Positions 6,763 to 14,932 of a stretch of DNA of 38,912 nucleotides are shown here, in pieces. The translations under genes and the position numbers were made by a program. Position 1 is the first letter of the stretch, and the number at the start of each line of letters is the position of its first letter. The DNA comes from an uncultured Lachnospiraceae bacterium (lineage in GTDB: Bacteria; Bacillota_A; Clostridia; Lachnospirales; Lachnospiraceae): contig CAJLNC010000017.1 in assembly GCA_905207905.1 (NCBI GenBank), positions 1 to 38,912 of the forward strand. Reading direction: 5' to 3'. A model generated the notes under the pieces. The model was not told the origin of the DNA. It made no database searches and saw nothing but the letters and a program-made list of their open reading frames with translations.

Positions 6763-8646
6763 TTGAAGGAGCTGGGAAGGGTAAGCTATACCAAGGAGGA
6801 ATTGTCCAGACGGGTGAAGGTGCCTGCTATCGTGGAGCAGGATCTGAAGCGGATCATCAGTGACCGGCTGGAGCAGTGCGGACTGTATTTCCGGGTGTTT
6901 TCCCGGATTAAGACTGCCACCTCCATGGCACATAAATTTGAACTGAAAGACTATGGGGACGGAAGAAAATTGCAGGATCTTATCGGGGTTCGCATTAACC
7001 TTTATTTTGACGATGATGTGGATATCTGTCAGCATATTATGGAGCATACGTTTGATGTGATTGATTGGTCCACCTCCGAGCGCAGCGAGGAGGAGTTTAA
7101 GCCAACAAAGCTAAACGGAGTATTCCGGCTGCCGGAATATCTGAAAAATCAGATTTCTTCTGATACCTGGGAGATGTACATAGACGATACTTTTGAGGTA
7201 CAGATCAAGACCATTTTCTTTGAGGGCTGGCATGAGATCGAGCATGACATGCGCTATAAGGGAGAGGAGCTGTGGAAGGATTACAAAGGATTTTCCAGAT
7301 ATTTTAACAGTATTTTGGCAACGTTGGAGCTGTGTGATAAATCCATGGTGACCCTGTTCGAGGATCTGGGGCATGCGCTTTATAAATCTGGTCGCTGGAG
7401 CGATATGATCAAAGCCCATTTCAGGCTGAAGCTGGAGGATACGGTGATGTATCCGGAGGTGGAGCAGCTGTTAAACGGAGATCTGGAACAAGTGGAGAAT
7501 CTGGCGAAGCGGATCTATAAGACCAGCAAGGAGACTCTGGTGGATCAGCTCCTGAAGCGGAGCAGGAAGATTCCCATTAATGTGAATACCATCGTCGCTC
7601 TGCTTAATGACAGCCAGTTTCATGACGGCAGGCTTACAGCCATTTTTAAAGCCAGGGATGTATACAATGACGGCCGGGAGGAGAGTTTGGCGGAGTCCAG
7701 GCATTATGAGCTTCGGCCTCTTACCAGACATCCGGTGTTCCAGATGCGCACCCAGGTGGATGGAAGCCGGCTGCGCACAGAGGAAGTTACGCCGCAGTTG
7801 ATTTTTGAATGCTCCGCAGAGTGGATCTATCGGTGGATTGTTCAGAAATATGGAGATCTGTTCGCGGATATGCCCCATGAGATTACTACCTACCAGGAAC
7901 ACATTCTGGGTTACCATGCGGCGGTAGATTATCAGAAGGAGAAAGGCAGGATGACGATGCAGGTGCGCCACATAGATCCGGAGATCGGAGGCCGTATCTG
8001 GTATTCAGAAGCCTCTCTGGAGGTGGATAGAAGGCAGCGGGTGATTCTGCGGGTGAACAATGGTTTTGCAGAGCCGGAGCGGGATGATGGCGCTGTAAAG
8101 GAACGGGCCGGGATCTTCTTTAGTTATCCGGGATATTACAAGAGTATTGTGGATAATGTGGGAGTTTACAATGGAATTGACTGCTTAAACCGTCGCCGTA
8201 TCCTTCGCAGGGAGCAGATCCAGACTTTCAATCAGGCCATCGACGATCCGGGCAGACTGTTTCCCATTGTGCTCATTGTTTCCAGGGAGACAGAGGATGG
8301 GCTGATGGATGAGGACTGGCTGGGGCAGTTTCGGGTATCGGATTTTACCAGAACCGTATGGCGCTATGCCCATGTGTTCACCTGCTATGAGAGTGTGGGC
8401 CGGGAGCTTCTGGAGACGGCAGGCATCGGAGGACGCCAGCAGGACGATGTGCCCAGGCTCTATATTTTGTGGCCTGACGGCCCGGTGGATGATTACGGTC
8501 CGGAGGATGTGATAAACTGCAGTTTCGGACGCCATCTGGAGGCCAGGGGAGACGCCAGGACCTACGATATCGTCAAGGGCGGCCAGGCCTTTTATCATAA
8601 GATCGTGACTGATCTAAGAGACTGGAATGTATCTGCAAAGATGTGA
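6763..8646 (+). CDS. RelA/SpoT-domain protein with long C-terminal extension
   Basis: A 627-residue protein whose first ~170 residues resemble the (p)ppGpp synthetase domain. Seen: the ATP-site segment RIKTATS (48-54), KLQDLIGVRI (69-78), and EVQIKT (145-150) with W156, E160, H161 and D162 as in small alarmone synthetases. The family's G-loop NGYxSLH is NGVFRLP here (118-124), so the Tyr that stacks on the guanine, and the Ser and His, are all changed. There is no HD hydrolase domain and no TGS/ACT regulatory region. Residues ~170-400 are unassigned. The C-terminal part (~430-620, with LFPIVLIVSRE, VWRYAHVF, LYILWPDG) reminds me of a domain seen in large bacterial proteins of unknown role, but I cannot name it. 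The start is TTG, chosen because GAGAGGTG is 9 bases upstream. It has its own promoter. It may be an altered alarmone or nucleotide pyrophosphokinase, or an inactive sensor. Confidence 0.8.
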   Translation: MKELGRVSYTKEELSRRVKVPAIVEQDLKRIISDRLEQCGLYFRVFSRIKTATSMAHKFELKDYGDGRKLQDLIGVRINLYFDDDVDICQHIMEHTFDVIDWSTSERSEEEFKPTKLNGVFRLPEYLKNQISSDTWEMYIDDTFEVQIKTIFFEGWHEIEHDMRYKGEELWKDYKGFSRYFNSILATLELCDKSMVTLFEDLGHALYKSGRWSDMIKAHFRLKLEDTVMYPEVEQLLNGDLEQVENLAKRIYKTSKETLVDQLLKRSRKIPINVNTIVALLNDSQFHDGRLTAIFKARDVYNDGREESLAESRHYELRPLTRHPVFQMRTQVDGSRLRTEEVTPQLIFECSAEWIYRWIVQKYGDLFADMPHEITTYQEHILGYHAAVDYQKEKGRMTMQVRHIDPEIGGRIWYSEASLEVDRRQRVILRVNNGFAEPERDDGAVKERAGIFFSYPGYYKSIVDNVGVYNGIDCLNRRRILRREQIQTFNQAIDDPGRLFPIVLIVSRETEDGLMDEDWLGQFRVSDFTRTVWRYAHVFTCYESVGRELLETAGIGGRQQDDVPRLYILWPDGPVDDYGPEDVINCSFGRHLEARGDARTYDIVKGGQAFYHKIVTDLRDWNVSAKM

Positions 8647-8666
8647 GGCAGGAGGAAGGACTGCTG

Positions 8667-8695
8667 TTGTAACACAGATGCGGCAGACTTATAAA
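8667..8695 (+). promoter_or_regulatory. Sigma-A type promoter before the two-component genes
   Basis: TTGTAA (8667-8672), a 17-base spacer and TATAAA (8690-8695), about 43 bases before the response-regulator ATG. It lies in the 92-bp gap after the RelA-like gene, so the regulator pair can be transcribed independently. Confidence 0.5.
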
Positions 8696-8738
8696 AAACA
8701 GGCTTCACAATGAATTTTAACAATAAGGCGGTGATACG

Positions 8739-9443
8739 ATGATACGTCTGGCGATCGTGGAGGATGAGGATGCCTTTGCCGTACAGCTGAGTGATAATAT
8801 TGAGCGATATTCGGCGGAAAGCGGCACAGATCTTCAGGTGACACGGTACTGGGATGGAGATGAGATTGCAGAAAATTACCAGTGTGAGTTTGATATTATC
8901 CTGATGGACATTCAGATGCGGTTTATGGATGGTATGACTGCTGCGGAGAAGATCCGGGAGCGGGATCAGAATGTGATCATTGTATTTATTACGAACCGGG
9001 TGGATTATGCCATTCGGGGGTATGATGTGGATGCTCTGGATTATATTGTAAAACCCATCGAGTATTTTTCCTTTTCCAAAAAGCTGGAGCGGGCGATTGA
9101 CCGGGTTCGCGCCAGGGAGGGAAACACAGTGACTCTGCAGCTTCCCGGAGGTTTTGTGAGACTGCAGACCAATGATATTTATTATGTGGAGAGCGAAGGC
9201 CATACTCTTACCTATTATACTGGGGAGGCGGCTCACCGGCTGAGGGCCCGCATCGCGGATGCGGAGGCAATGTTGGCGCCCTACGGCTTTTTCCGGTGCA
9301 ACAAAGGGCTGTTGGTAAACCTCCGTCATGTGAAAGGGGTCCAGGACAACTGTTGTTTGGTGAAGGGACAGCTGCTGGTGATCAGCAGGGGAAAGAAGAA
9401 TGAATTTATGGCGGCATTAGCCAATTACATAGGAGAGAGGTAG
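8739..9443 (+). CDS. LytTR-family response regulator
   Basis: A 234-residue two-domain regulator. The receiver domain (about 1-120) has the acidic pocket VEDED, the phospho-acceptor Asp57 in ILMDIQM, and the Lys of the IVKP segment. The LytTR DNA-binding domain (about 135-234) is seen in the DIYYVESEGHTLTYYT and GFFRCNKGLLVNLRHVK segments. This is the AgrA/LytR/VirR type, which binds paired direct repeats. The gene ends 5 bp before the histidine kinase, which is almost certainly its partner. The first downstream targets by position are the GH3 genes; that link is inference. AAGGCGGTG serves as the ribosome binding site. Confidence 0.93.
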   Translation: MIRLAIVEDEDAFAVQLSDNIERYSAESGTDLQVTRYWDGDEIAENYQCEFDIILMDIQMRFMDGMTAAEKIRERDQNVIIVFITNRVDYAIRGYDVDALDYIVKPIEYFSFSKKLERAIDRVRAREGNTVTLQLPGGFVRLQTNDIYYVESEGHTLTYYTGEAAHRLRARIADAEAMLAPYGFFRCNKGLLVNLRHVKGVQDNCCLVKGQLLVISRGKKNEFMAALANYIGER

Positions 9444-9448
9444 GGAAT

Positions 9449-10741
9449 ATGCAGGACATTCCCAGAATATATACAGCGCTGGCAGAGTGCATGGCTGCGA
9501 TTGTCAGCACCATTGCCCTCAGTGACAGAAGAATAAACGGGGATATGCTGTGGAAAACTGGCTTGTTTGTGGTGATACAGTGTGTTTTTCTGGTGGGGAC
9601 AGACAACGTCCCTCTGGTATTGTGGCTGCCATGCATGATTGCAGCATTTTTTAACATGGCGTTTTACAAAAAGCTCACTTCCAGGCAGAACTGGATCGTA
9701 GTATTTTACTATACGCTTCATGATTTTCTGATCGCAGAGCTTTTGGCTTCCCTGGAATGGCAGCTGGAGTTTTTCTTTTTAGGTGCCAGAGAGGCGCACA
9801 TTGCCGTGAGGGGCGCGCTGGTTTTGCTGATTTATAGTGCGGTGCTAGGTGCTATGGTGTGGATTACACAAAAGATTACCTTTTTTCAGCGCACTTGGGA
9901 GATTACGGTTCAGGAGCTGGCTACTGTCTGCGGGATCGTGCTCTTTGCCTTTGGAATGGGAAATCTTAGCTTTCTGTTTCCCTGGACACCTTTTACCAGC
10001 TCTAACCCCAGGGATATCTTCATTATTCGAACGCTGGTGGATGGAGGAGGACTTGCGGTTCTCTACGCTTATCAGAGTCGGATCAATTCCCTGTATGCAA
10101 AACAGGAACTGATTAAGATGAATGCCTTGGTGGCATCCAGGTATGAGCAGTACCGGAATTACCAGAAAGGGATCGAACTGGTGAATATCAAGTATCATGA
10201 TCTGAAGCATCAGATCATTGGTCTGCGGGGAGAGACGGATTCTGTTCGGAGGGAGGAGTGGATCAACCGGATGGAAGAAGAACTTCAGGAGTTTCGTCCG
10301 GAGCAGCAGACCGGAAGTCCGGTGCTGGATACGCTGCTGATGGGAAAATCCCTGGATTTTCGGAAGAATCAGATCCAGTTTACCTGTGTAGTGGATGGTA
10401 GTCTGTTAAGTCAGCTGTTTGTCACAGATATTTGTTCTATTTTTGGAAATGGTTTGGACAATGCCATTGAGGCGGTTTCTTTGATTGAAGAGCCATCCAG
10501 GCGGATGATCCATATGACAGTGACGGAGAAGAACGGTTTCCTTCTGATCATGATCGTCAATACCTGTCAGGCAGAGCTTCAGGTGAAGCGAGGAATGCCT
10601 GTGACCACAAAAAAGAATCCCAGTGAGCATGGGTATGGAATACGCAGTATTCAGCTGGCGGCGGAAAAATACGGGGGAACGGTTACTTGGACTGTGAAAA
10701 ATGAGATGTTTGAGCTGAAGGTGCTGATTCCAAGACAATAG
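9449..10741 (+). CDS. GHKL-type sensor histidine kinase
   Basis: A 430-residue membrane kinase of the AgrC/LytS-like class. About six hydrophobic helices occupy residues ~1-205, with no obvious extracellular sensor domain. A linker helix then leads to the phospho-acceptor region KYHDLKHQIIGL (His250), an N box GNGLDNAIEA, and a final G box EHGYGIRSIQLAAEKYGG. The Asp-rich G1 box is weak (LLIMIVNTC), as is common in this class. Its ribosome binding site GAGAGG overlaps the end of the response-regulator gene, so the pair is translationally close. The ligand is unknown. The genes that follow are glycosidases, so a sugar or glycan-linked signal is possible but not shown. Confidence 0.92.
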   Translation: MQDIPRIYTALAECMAAIVSTIALSDRRINGDMLWKTGLFVVIQCVFLVGTDNVPLVLWLPCMIAAFFNMAFYKKLTSRQNWIVVFYYTLHDFLIAELLASLEWQLEFFFLGAREAHIAVRGALVLLIYSAVLGAMVWITQKITFFQRTWEITVQELATVCGIVLFAFGMGNLSFLFPWTPFTSSNPRDIFIIRTLVDGGGLAVLYAYQSRINSLYAKQELIKMNALVASRYEQYRNYQKGIELVNIKYHDLKHQIIGLRGETDSVRREEWINRMEEELQEFRPEQQTGSPVLDTLLMGKSLDFRKNQIQFTCVVDGSLLSQLFVTDICSIFGNGLDNAIEAVSLIEEPSRRMIHMTVTEKNGFLLIMIVNTCQAELQVKRGMPVTTKKNPSEHGYGIRSIQLAAEKYGGTVTWTVKNEMFELKVLIPRQ

Positions 10742-10843
10742 GCGGAACATCCGGGGAAAACAGTAGTTTAGGGCAGAATGCTTCCGAAGCTGCGAGACCA
10801 CAGCAGTGGATGGGGAAATAAGAAGTGCAGGTTGGGACGGATT

Positions 10844-10892
10844 TGTGACAGTTTGCGTCACAGGTCCGTTTTTTGGTTTTTTCTTATATAAT
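10844..10892 (+). promoter_or_regulatory. Candidate promoter and operator of the first GH3 gene
   Basis: A perfect -10, TATAAT (10887-10892), has no good -35 hexamer. Instead a perfect dyad TGTGAC-N7-GTCACA (10844-10862) is centred about 46 bases before the expected start site, a position typical for an activator. ACAGTTTGC inside the dyad also resembles one LytTR half-site, but I found no second copy at the expected 21-22 base period. A weak -10/operator assignment. Confidence 0.4.
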
Positions 10893-10909
10893 AGAAGACA
10901 AAGAAAAGC

Positions 10910-10949
10910 GCTGCTGCAAAATCTGTGGGGATCTGAATTTTGCAGCAGC
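10910..10949 (+). promoter_or_regulatory. 5'-leader hairpin before the first GH3 gene
   Basis: A perfect 13-bp inverted repeat, GCTGCTGCAAAAT (10910-10922) and ATTTTGCAGCAGC (10937-10949), with a 14-base loop. It would begin about 11 bases into the transcript from the TATAAT at 10887. No T-run follows, so it is not a simple terminator. A related stem occurs before the CBM-like gene. Confidence 0.6.
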
Positions 10950-11003
10950 CTTTGGCGGGAACCATTGGAAAAGAGTTCCCCCGAAAATGAAAGGAGGAAG
11001 TGT

Positions 11004-14000
11004 ATGAAACACAAAAAGCAATTATTAAAACTGGAAGCTCTGGCCATGGCTGGAGTAATTTCCCTTAGCAGCGCGGTCCCGGCGCTGGCGGAGGGAACAG
11101 AAAAGCTCTATACCTCAGCGTATGGCAGCAAACAGGAAGCAATTCAGGCAGGCCTGGATTTGAATGAGAAGATTTCAGAGGAAGGTATGATCCTTTTTAA
11201 GAATGTGGAAGGAACCCTGCCTCTGGCTGAAGGAGCTAAGGTGACTCTGTTAGGTTATTCTGCTCTTCATCCCAGTGCAGGCGGAAGCCATAATGTGGCA
11301 GATGCTTCCGGCGGTGTGGCCATCGCACAGTCTACTGTAGTTTCCAGCTTGGAGGCAGCAGGCTTTTCCCTGAACCAGCACGTGCTGGACTGCTATACCA
11401 AATGGGAGGGCGAGGTAGTGCCGGGAACGGAAGAGGAAGAGACGCCCACCATGAAGACCACAGACCTTCTGGTAGCTGAGGATTTTGCAGCAGCTTCTGA
11501 GAGCGAGGAGTGGAAGGCATCTCTGGAGGAGTACAGCGATGCGGCTCTGGTAGTGCTCAACGGAGGTACCGGAGAGATCGGACCGGAGGGAAGAGTGCAT
11601 TCCCTGCAGCTGGATCAGGTACAGTTTGATCTGATCGACTATGCGGCAGCGAACTTTGACAAGGTAGTAGTTCTGGTAAACAGCTGTATTCCGCTGGAGA
11701 TCAAAGCAATCCAGGAAAATGAGGCAGTGGACGCTATCTTGAACATTGGAGAGGCAGGAGATAATGGATTCGATGCTCTGGGCAAGATCTTAAAGGGTGA
11801 AATCAGTCCCTCCGGAAGAACTGTAGATACTTGGGCAGCAGATTTCACCAAGAATCCTTCCTATGTGAATTTTAACACCAGAGTGAATGAGATGGCACAG
11901 GGCGAGGACGGAAACGGCACCCTTACCGGATACACTCAGTACAGTGTGGACGGAGAGCTGGTAAACACCTGGTCCGTAGGCTATGAGGAAGGCATCTATG
12001 TGGGATATCGTTATTATGAGACCCGCAGCTTTGAGGAGAATAAAAAAGAAGGTGCAGAGACCGATGCATGGTGGAATGAGAACGTGACCTATCCCTTCGG
12101 ATATGGAATGTCCTATACCAGCTTTGACTGGGAAGTGGCTCCGGCTACTGAGGAAGGTGCGGCTATCACCAAGGACGATCAGCTGGTATTTGACGTTACC
12201 GTTACCAACACCGGCGACTATGCAGGAAAAGATGTGGTTCAGCTGTACTACACTGCACCCTACGGCACAGAAGAAACCGGAAATGAGACTGTGATCGAGA
12301 AGTCCTATGTGGTTCTTGGAGACTATGCCAAGACCGATGTGCTTCAGCCCGGCGAGAGCCAGACGGTTCAGGTGGCTGTTGACGCAGCAGACATGGCTTC
12401 CTATGACAATGTGACTGATAAGACTTATGTGCTGGATGCAGGAACCTACAATGTAAAGATCGCAGACAGTGCGCACTACGGTCTCAGCGACAAAGAGGCT
12501 GATTTCGATTATACCGTAGAAGAGAAGGCTTTCTGCAATGAGGCAGTGACCGGAGCCGAGATCACCAACGCTCTGGACGATGTGACAGAAGGATTTGCTT
12601 CCGAGGGTTATACTGCTCTTTCCAGAAGTGACTTTGCAGGTACCATGCCGGACGGTTTTGAGGCTGTAAAAGAGATCTCCGCAGAGGAGTACGCTACCTG
12701 GGCATATGATGATGCAGCATACAATGCTCTGTATGACGCAGAAACCGTTGGCACTCCGGTATACGAGGAGGATGCAGCAAATCGTACTTCTGAGAAATAT
12801 TCTATACAGCTTGCGGATCTTATCGGCGCAGAGCCGGACGATCCCAGATATCAGGAGCTGGTAGAGCAGCTGACTTTGGAAGAGCTGGTAACTATGGTAA
12901 ATATGGGCGGTTTCCACTCTGAGGGCATCCCCTACATCGGAAAGCCCTACTCCAGAGATACGGACGGACCGAAAGGCTGGACCGGAAACTACACAGATAC
13001 CAACCATCGTTTCAATTATTTTGCAGCAGAGCCCATGATCGCTTCTACCTTTAATGAAGATCTGATGTATGAGATGGGCGTGGTGATCGGTGAACAGGGA
13101 CTGTGGGGCAACAGCACTACAGAGAGCGGTATGGTATACAGCTTTACCGGATGGTACGCTCCTGGAATGAATATTCATCGTTCACCCTTTGACAGCCGTT
13201 TCACAGAGTACTACTCTGAGGATCCGGTTCTGACCGGTAAGATTGCGACAGCAGTGAGCCAGGGCGCAAAATCCAAGGGCGCTTATATTACTCTGAAACA
13301 CTTTGCTTTCCACAATGATGGAGGCGGAGCGAACTCTTACCGCTGTGGCGTCATCGGCAGTGCTACTCCTATGGAGGGTCTGTCTGCATGGATGACCGAG
13401 CAGACTGCCCGTGAGGTTTATCTGAAAGGTTATCAGATGGCAGTGGAAGAAGGAGAAGCTACTTTTGCAATGGGCTCCTTCACCAGAATTGGTAAGACTT
13501 GGTGCGGCGGCAGCCATGCCATCAATAATGTGATCACCAGAGGTGAATGGGGATTTGACGGCGCTATCGTAACCGATATCGTACTGTACACTCCCTGTAA
13601 TGCTTACCAGCTGATCAAGTCCGGTGCAAACCTGATGCTGGACGCTCTGGTATACGGACTGGAAGGCGGCGTTTATCTGAACGCAGAAGATATTCTGGCC
13701 ATGGACGAAGACGCAAAGAACGTTACCATCTACTGCTTGCAGCAGGCTGTAAAGCAGGTGCTGTACATGGTGGCAAACAGCAATGCAATGCAGATCCCGG
13801 CCGGAGCCAAGGTGGTATACAAGGATACTGTGGAAGTAGACGATGAGGATGTGAAACTGGAGCTTGCAGAGGCAAAAGCCGGAGAAGAGTACACTTCTGT
13901 GGAAGTAGCTACCGCTGCCTTAAATACTCTTTATCCCTACTCTGAGATCGTTTATTCTGTAGACGGACTTCCGGAAGGCATGGAATTTGATGCAGAGGCA

Positions 14001-14114
14001 GGCGTATTGACTGGTATTCCGGCAGCAGCAGGAGAATACACCGTTACTCTGACTGCAGAGGCAGAAGGATATGAAGCAGCGTCCATTCAGCTTCCTTTGG
14101 TAGTTGCAGAATAA
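11004..14114 (+). CDS. Secreted GH3 glycosidase with permuted domain order
   Basis: A 1036-residue extracellular glycoside hydrolase family 3 enzyme. An N-terminal signal peptide ends near VPALAEG. The domain order is reversed relative to textbook GH3: the C-terminal-type alpha/beta sandwich comes first (ILFKNVEGTLPLAEG, about 50-300), then a fibronectin-III-like domain (about 350-520, YPFGYGMSYTSFDWEV), then the catalytic TIM-barrel domain (about 610-930). The nucleophile is Asp858 in GAIVTDIV, and the substrate-site DTDGPKGW is present. The usual KHFAxN reads KHFAFHND. A candidate acid/base region is GEIGPEGRVHSLQ. The C-terminus carries a putative Ig-like module (LPEGMEFDAEAGVLTGIPA). The same order is known for Ruminococcus albus and Butyrivibrio beta-glucosidases. 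The ATG at 11004 follows AAAGGAGG; an in-frame upstream ATG at 10806 lies before the promoter. Substrate unknown. Confidence 0.92.
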   Translation: MKHKKQLLKLEALAMAGVISLSSAVPALAEGTEKLYTSAYGSKQEAIQAGLDLNEKISEEGMILFKNVEGTLPLAEGAKVTLLGYSALHPSAGGSHNVADASGGVAIAQSTVVSSLEAAGFSLNQHVLDCYTKWEGEVVPGTEEEETPTMKTTDLLVAEDFAAASESEEWKASLEEYSDAALVVLNGGTGEIGPEGRVHSLQLDQVQFDLIDYAAANFDKVVVLVNSCIPLEIKAIQENEAVDAILNIGEAGDNGFDALGKILKGEISPSGRTVDTWAADFTKNPSYVNFNTRVNEMAQGEDGNGTLTGYTQYSVDGELVNTWSVGYEEGIYVGYRYYETRSFEENKKEGAETDAWWNENVTYPFGYGMSYTSFDWEVAPATEEGAAITKDDQLVFDVTVTNTGDYAGKDVVQLYYTAPYGTEETGNETVIEKSYVVLGDYAKTDVLQPGESQTVQVAVDAADMASYDNVTDKTYVLDAGTYNVKIADSAHYGLSDKEADFDYTVEEKAFCNEAVTGAEITNALDDVTEGFASEGYTALSRSDFAGTMPDGFEAVKEISAEEYATWAYDDAAYNALYDAETVGTPVYEEDAANRTSEKYSIQLADLIGAEPDDPRYQELVEQLTLEELVTMVNMGGFHSEGIPYIGKPYSRDTDGPKGWTGNYTDTNHRFNYFAAEPMIASTFNEDLMYEMGVVIGEQGLWGNSTTESGMVYSFTGWYAPGMNIHRSPFDSRFTEYYSEDPVLTGKIATAVSQGAKSKGAYITLKHFAFHNDGGGANSYRCGVIGSATPMEGLSAWMTEQTAREVYLKGYQMAVEEGEATFAMGSFTRIGKTWCGGSHAINNVITRGEWGFDGAIVTDIVLYTPCNAYQLIKSGANLMLDALVYGLEGGVYLNAEDILAMDEDAKNVTIYCLQQAVKQVLYMVANSNAMQIPAGAKVVYKDTVEVDDEDVKLELAEAKAGEEYTSVEVATAALNTLYPYSEIVYSVDGLPEGMEFDAEAGVLTGIPAAAGEYTVTLTAEAEGYEAASIQLPLVVAE

Positions 14115-14126
14115 TTAAAGTATAAT
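14097..14126 (+). promoter_or_regulatory. Candidate promoter of the CBM-like gene
   Basis: TTGGTA (14097-14102), an 18-base spacer and a perfect TATAAT (14121-14126), overlapping the end of the first GH3 gene. The -10 is convincing and the -35 is moderate. Confidence 0.5.
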
Positions 14127-14146
14127 CAAAAGGACAAGACATCACA

Positions 14147-14226
14147 GGCTGTCGTAAAATAAGGACCAATGGGAGGGAATGCCAAAAAATGAGGATCCCC
14201 AAGGGGGCTTTGATTTTGCGGCAGCC
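14147..14226 (+). repeat. 80-bp hairpin-forming element in the leader of the CBM-like gene
   Basis: Fourteen-base terminal inverted repeats, GGCTGTCGTAAAAT (14147-14160) and ATTTTGCGGCAGCC (14213-14226), pair fully if two G-U pairs are allowed. The arms resemble the stem before the first GH3 gene (GCTG..GCAAAAT). The 52-base interior contains a CCCC-AA-GGGGG segment and GGGAGG, which could pair alternatively with CCTCCC at 14225-14230. It starts about 20 bases after the TATAAT at 14121, so it would lie at the 5' end of the transcript. It could instead be a processing or termination structure, or a small palindromic repeat. Confidence 0.5.
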
Positions 14227-14299
14227 TCCCGTTCCTTGAAGGTAAAAGGAAGGGCAGTCTGTTAAAATTTAAAATTATAAAAATCAGGAGGATATGATC

Positions 14300-14914
14300 A
14301 TGAAAAAAATGAAACTTGCAGCAATGTTTGGTATGGCAGCAGTCATGGCAATGGGCACAGGAGCAGCTTTTGCTGAGGAAAAAGAAACCGAGGCAGCAGA
14401 GGGAAATGAGCAGGTGTTTGAGGCAGAGTATACAGAGTTAGAGGGTCTGGAAGGACTGGGGGTTTCCGGTTCTCCTTCCGGTATTGGTCTGGCAGCAGAA
14501 TCCGCTGAAGCCAGCAACGAGTTTTATTTGGGAAATCTTGGCGTAGACAGTCCGGTTACCTTTGTGATCACTTCTGACCAGGAGACAACGGCTACACTGA
14601 AGATCCGGGTTGGCTCCAACATTCTGGGAACCTGTGCTTGGAATCCGGAGAGCTATGTGATTACAGTGAACGGTGAGGCTGTGGAGTATGAGGAGTTTAC
14701 CACTGAGAACGGTGCAGATATGAACGATCAGCAGAACTTCAAGACCAAGAACATCGGAGAGATCCAGTTGGTGGAAGGAGAGAATGAGATCGTTCTGGTG
14801 GCAGGGGACAACACCTACCGCAGCAATATGCCCAGTGCGCCCTCTCTGGACTGCATTAAGCTGATCACAGACGCAGAGCTTTCCATGGAGGAGCTTGAGG
14901 AGAACATCGAATAA
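14300..14914 (+). CDS. Small secreted carbohydrate-binding-module-like protein
   Basis: A 204-residue protein with a signal peptide (MKKMKLAAMFGMAAVM, cleavage near AAFAEE), an acidic linker and a single beta-sandwich-like domain. The domain begins VFEAEYTELEG and runs through VTFVITSDQETTATLKIRV, ITVNGEAVEYEEF, IQLVEGENEIVLVAG and SLDCIKLI. That order of segments (an N-terminal FEAE strand, a central DQ..A.L.IRV strand and a C-terminal SLD..KL strand) is what CBM6/CBM35-type modules show. It has no catalytic domain. The ATG at 14300 is 7 bases after AGGAGGA; an in-frame ATG at 14294 is too close. It sits between two GH3 genes, 18 bp before the second, and could hold substrate near them. CBM assignment is by pattern only. 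Confidence 0.75.
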   Translation: MKKMKLAAMFGMAAVMAMGTGAAFAEEKETEAAEGNEQVFEAEYTELEGLEGLGVSGSPSGIGLAAESAEASNEFYLGNLGVDSPVTFVITSDQETTATLKIRVGSNILGTCAWNPESYVITVNGEAVEYEEFTTENGADMNDQQNFKTKNIGEIQLVEGENEIVLVAGDNTYRSNMPSAPSLDCIKLITDAELSMEELEENIE

Positions 14915-14932
14915 TATACAGGAAGGTGCCTT

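Noticed and set aside
10903..10916. Possible catabolite-response (cre) site AAAAGCGCT before the first GH3
   Set aside because: Only the core matches; the outer TG and CA positions do not, and the bases are part of the hairpin stem.
11790..13178. 462-residue open frame on the - strand inside the first GH3 gene
   Set aside because: It lies fully antisense to a gene with clear GH3 domains, and its composition (many His, Ile, Cys) is typical of a shadow frame.
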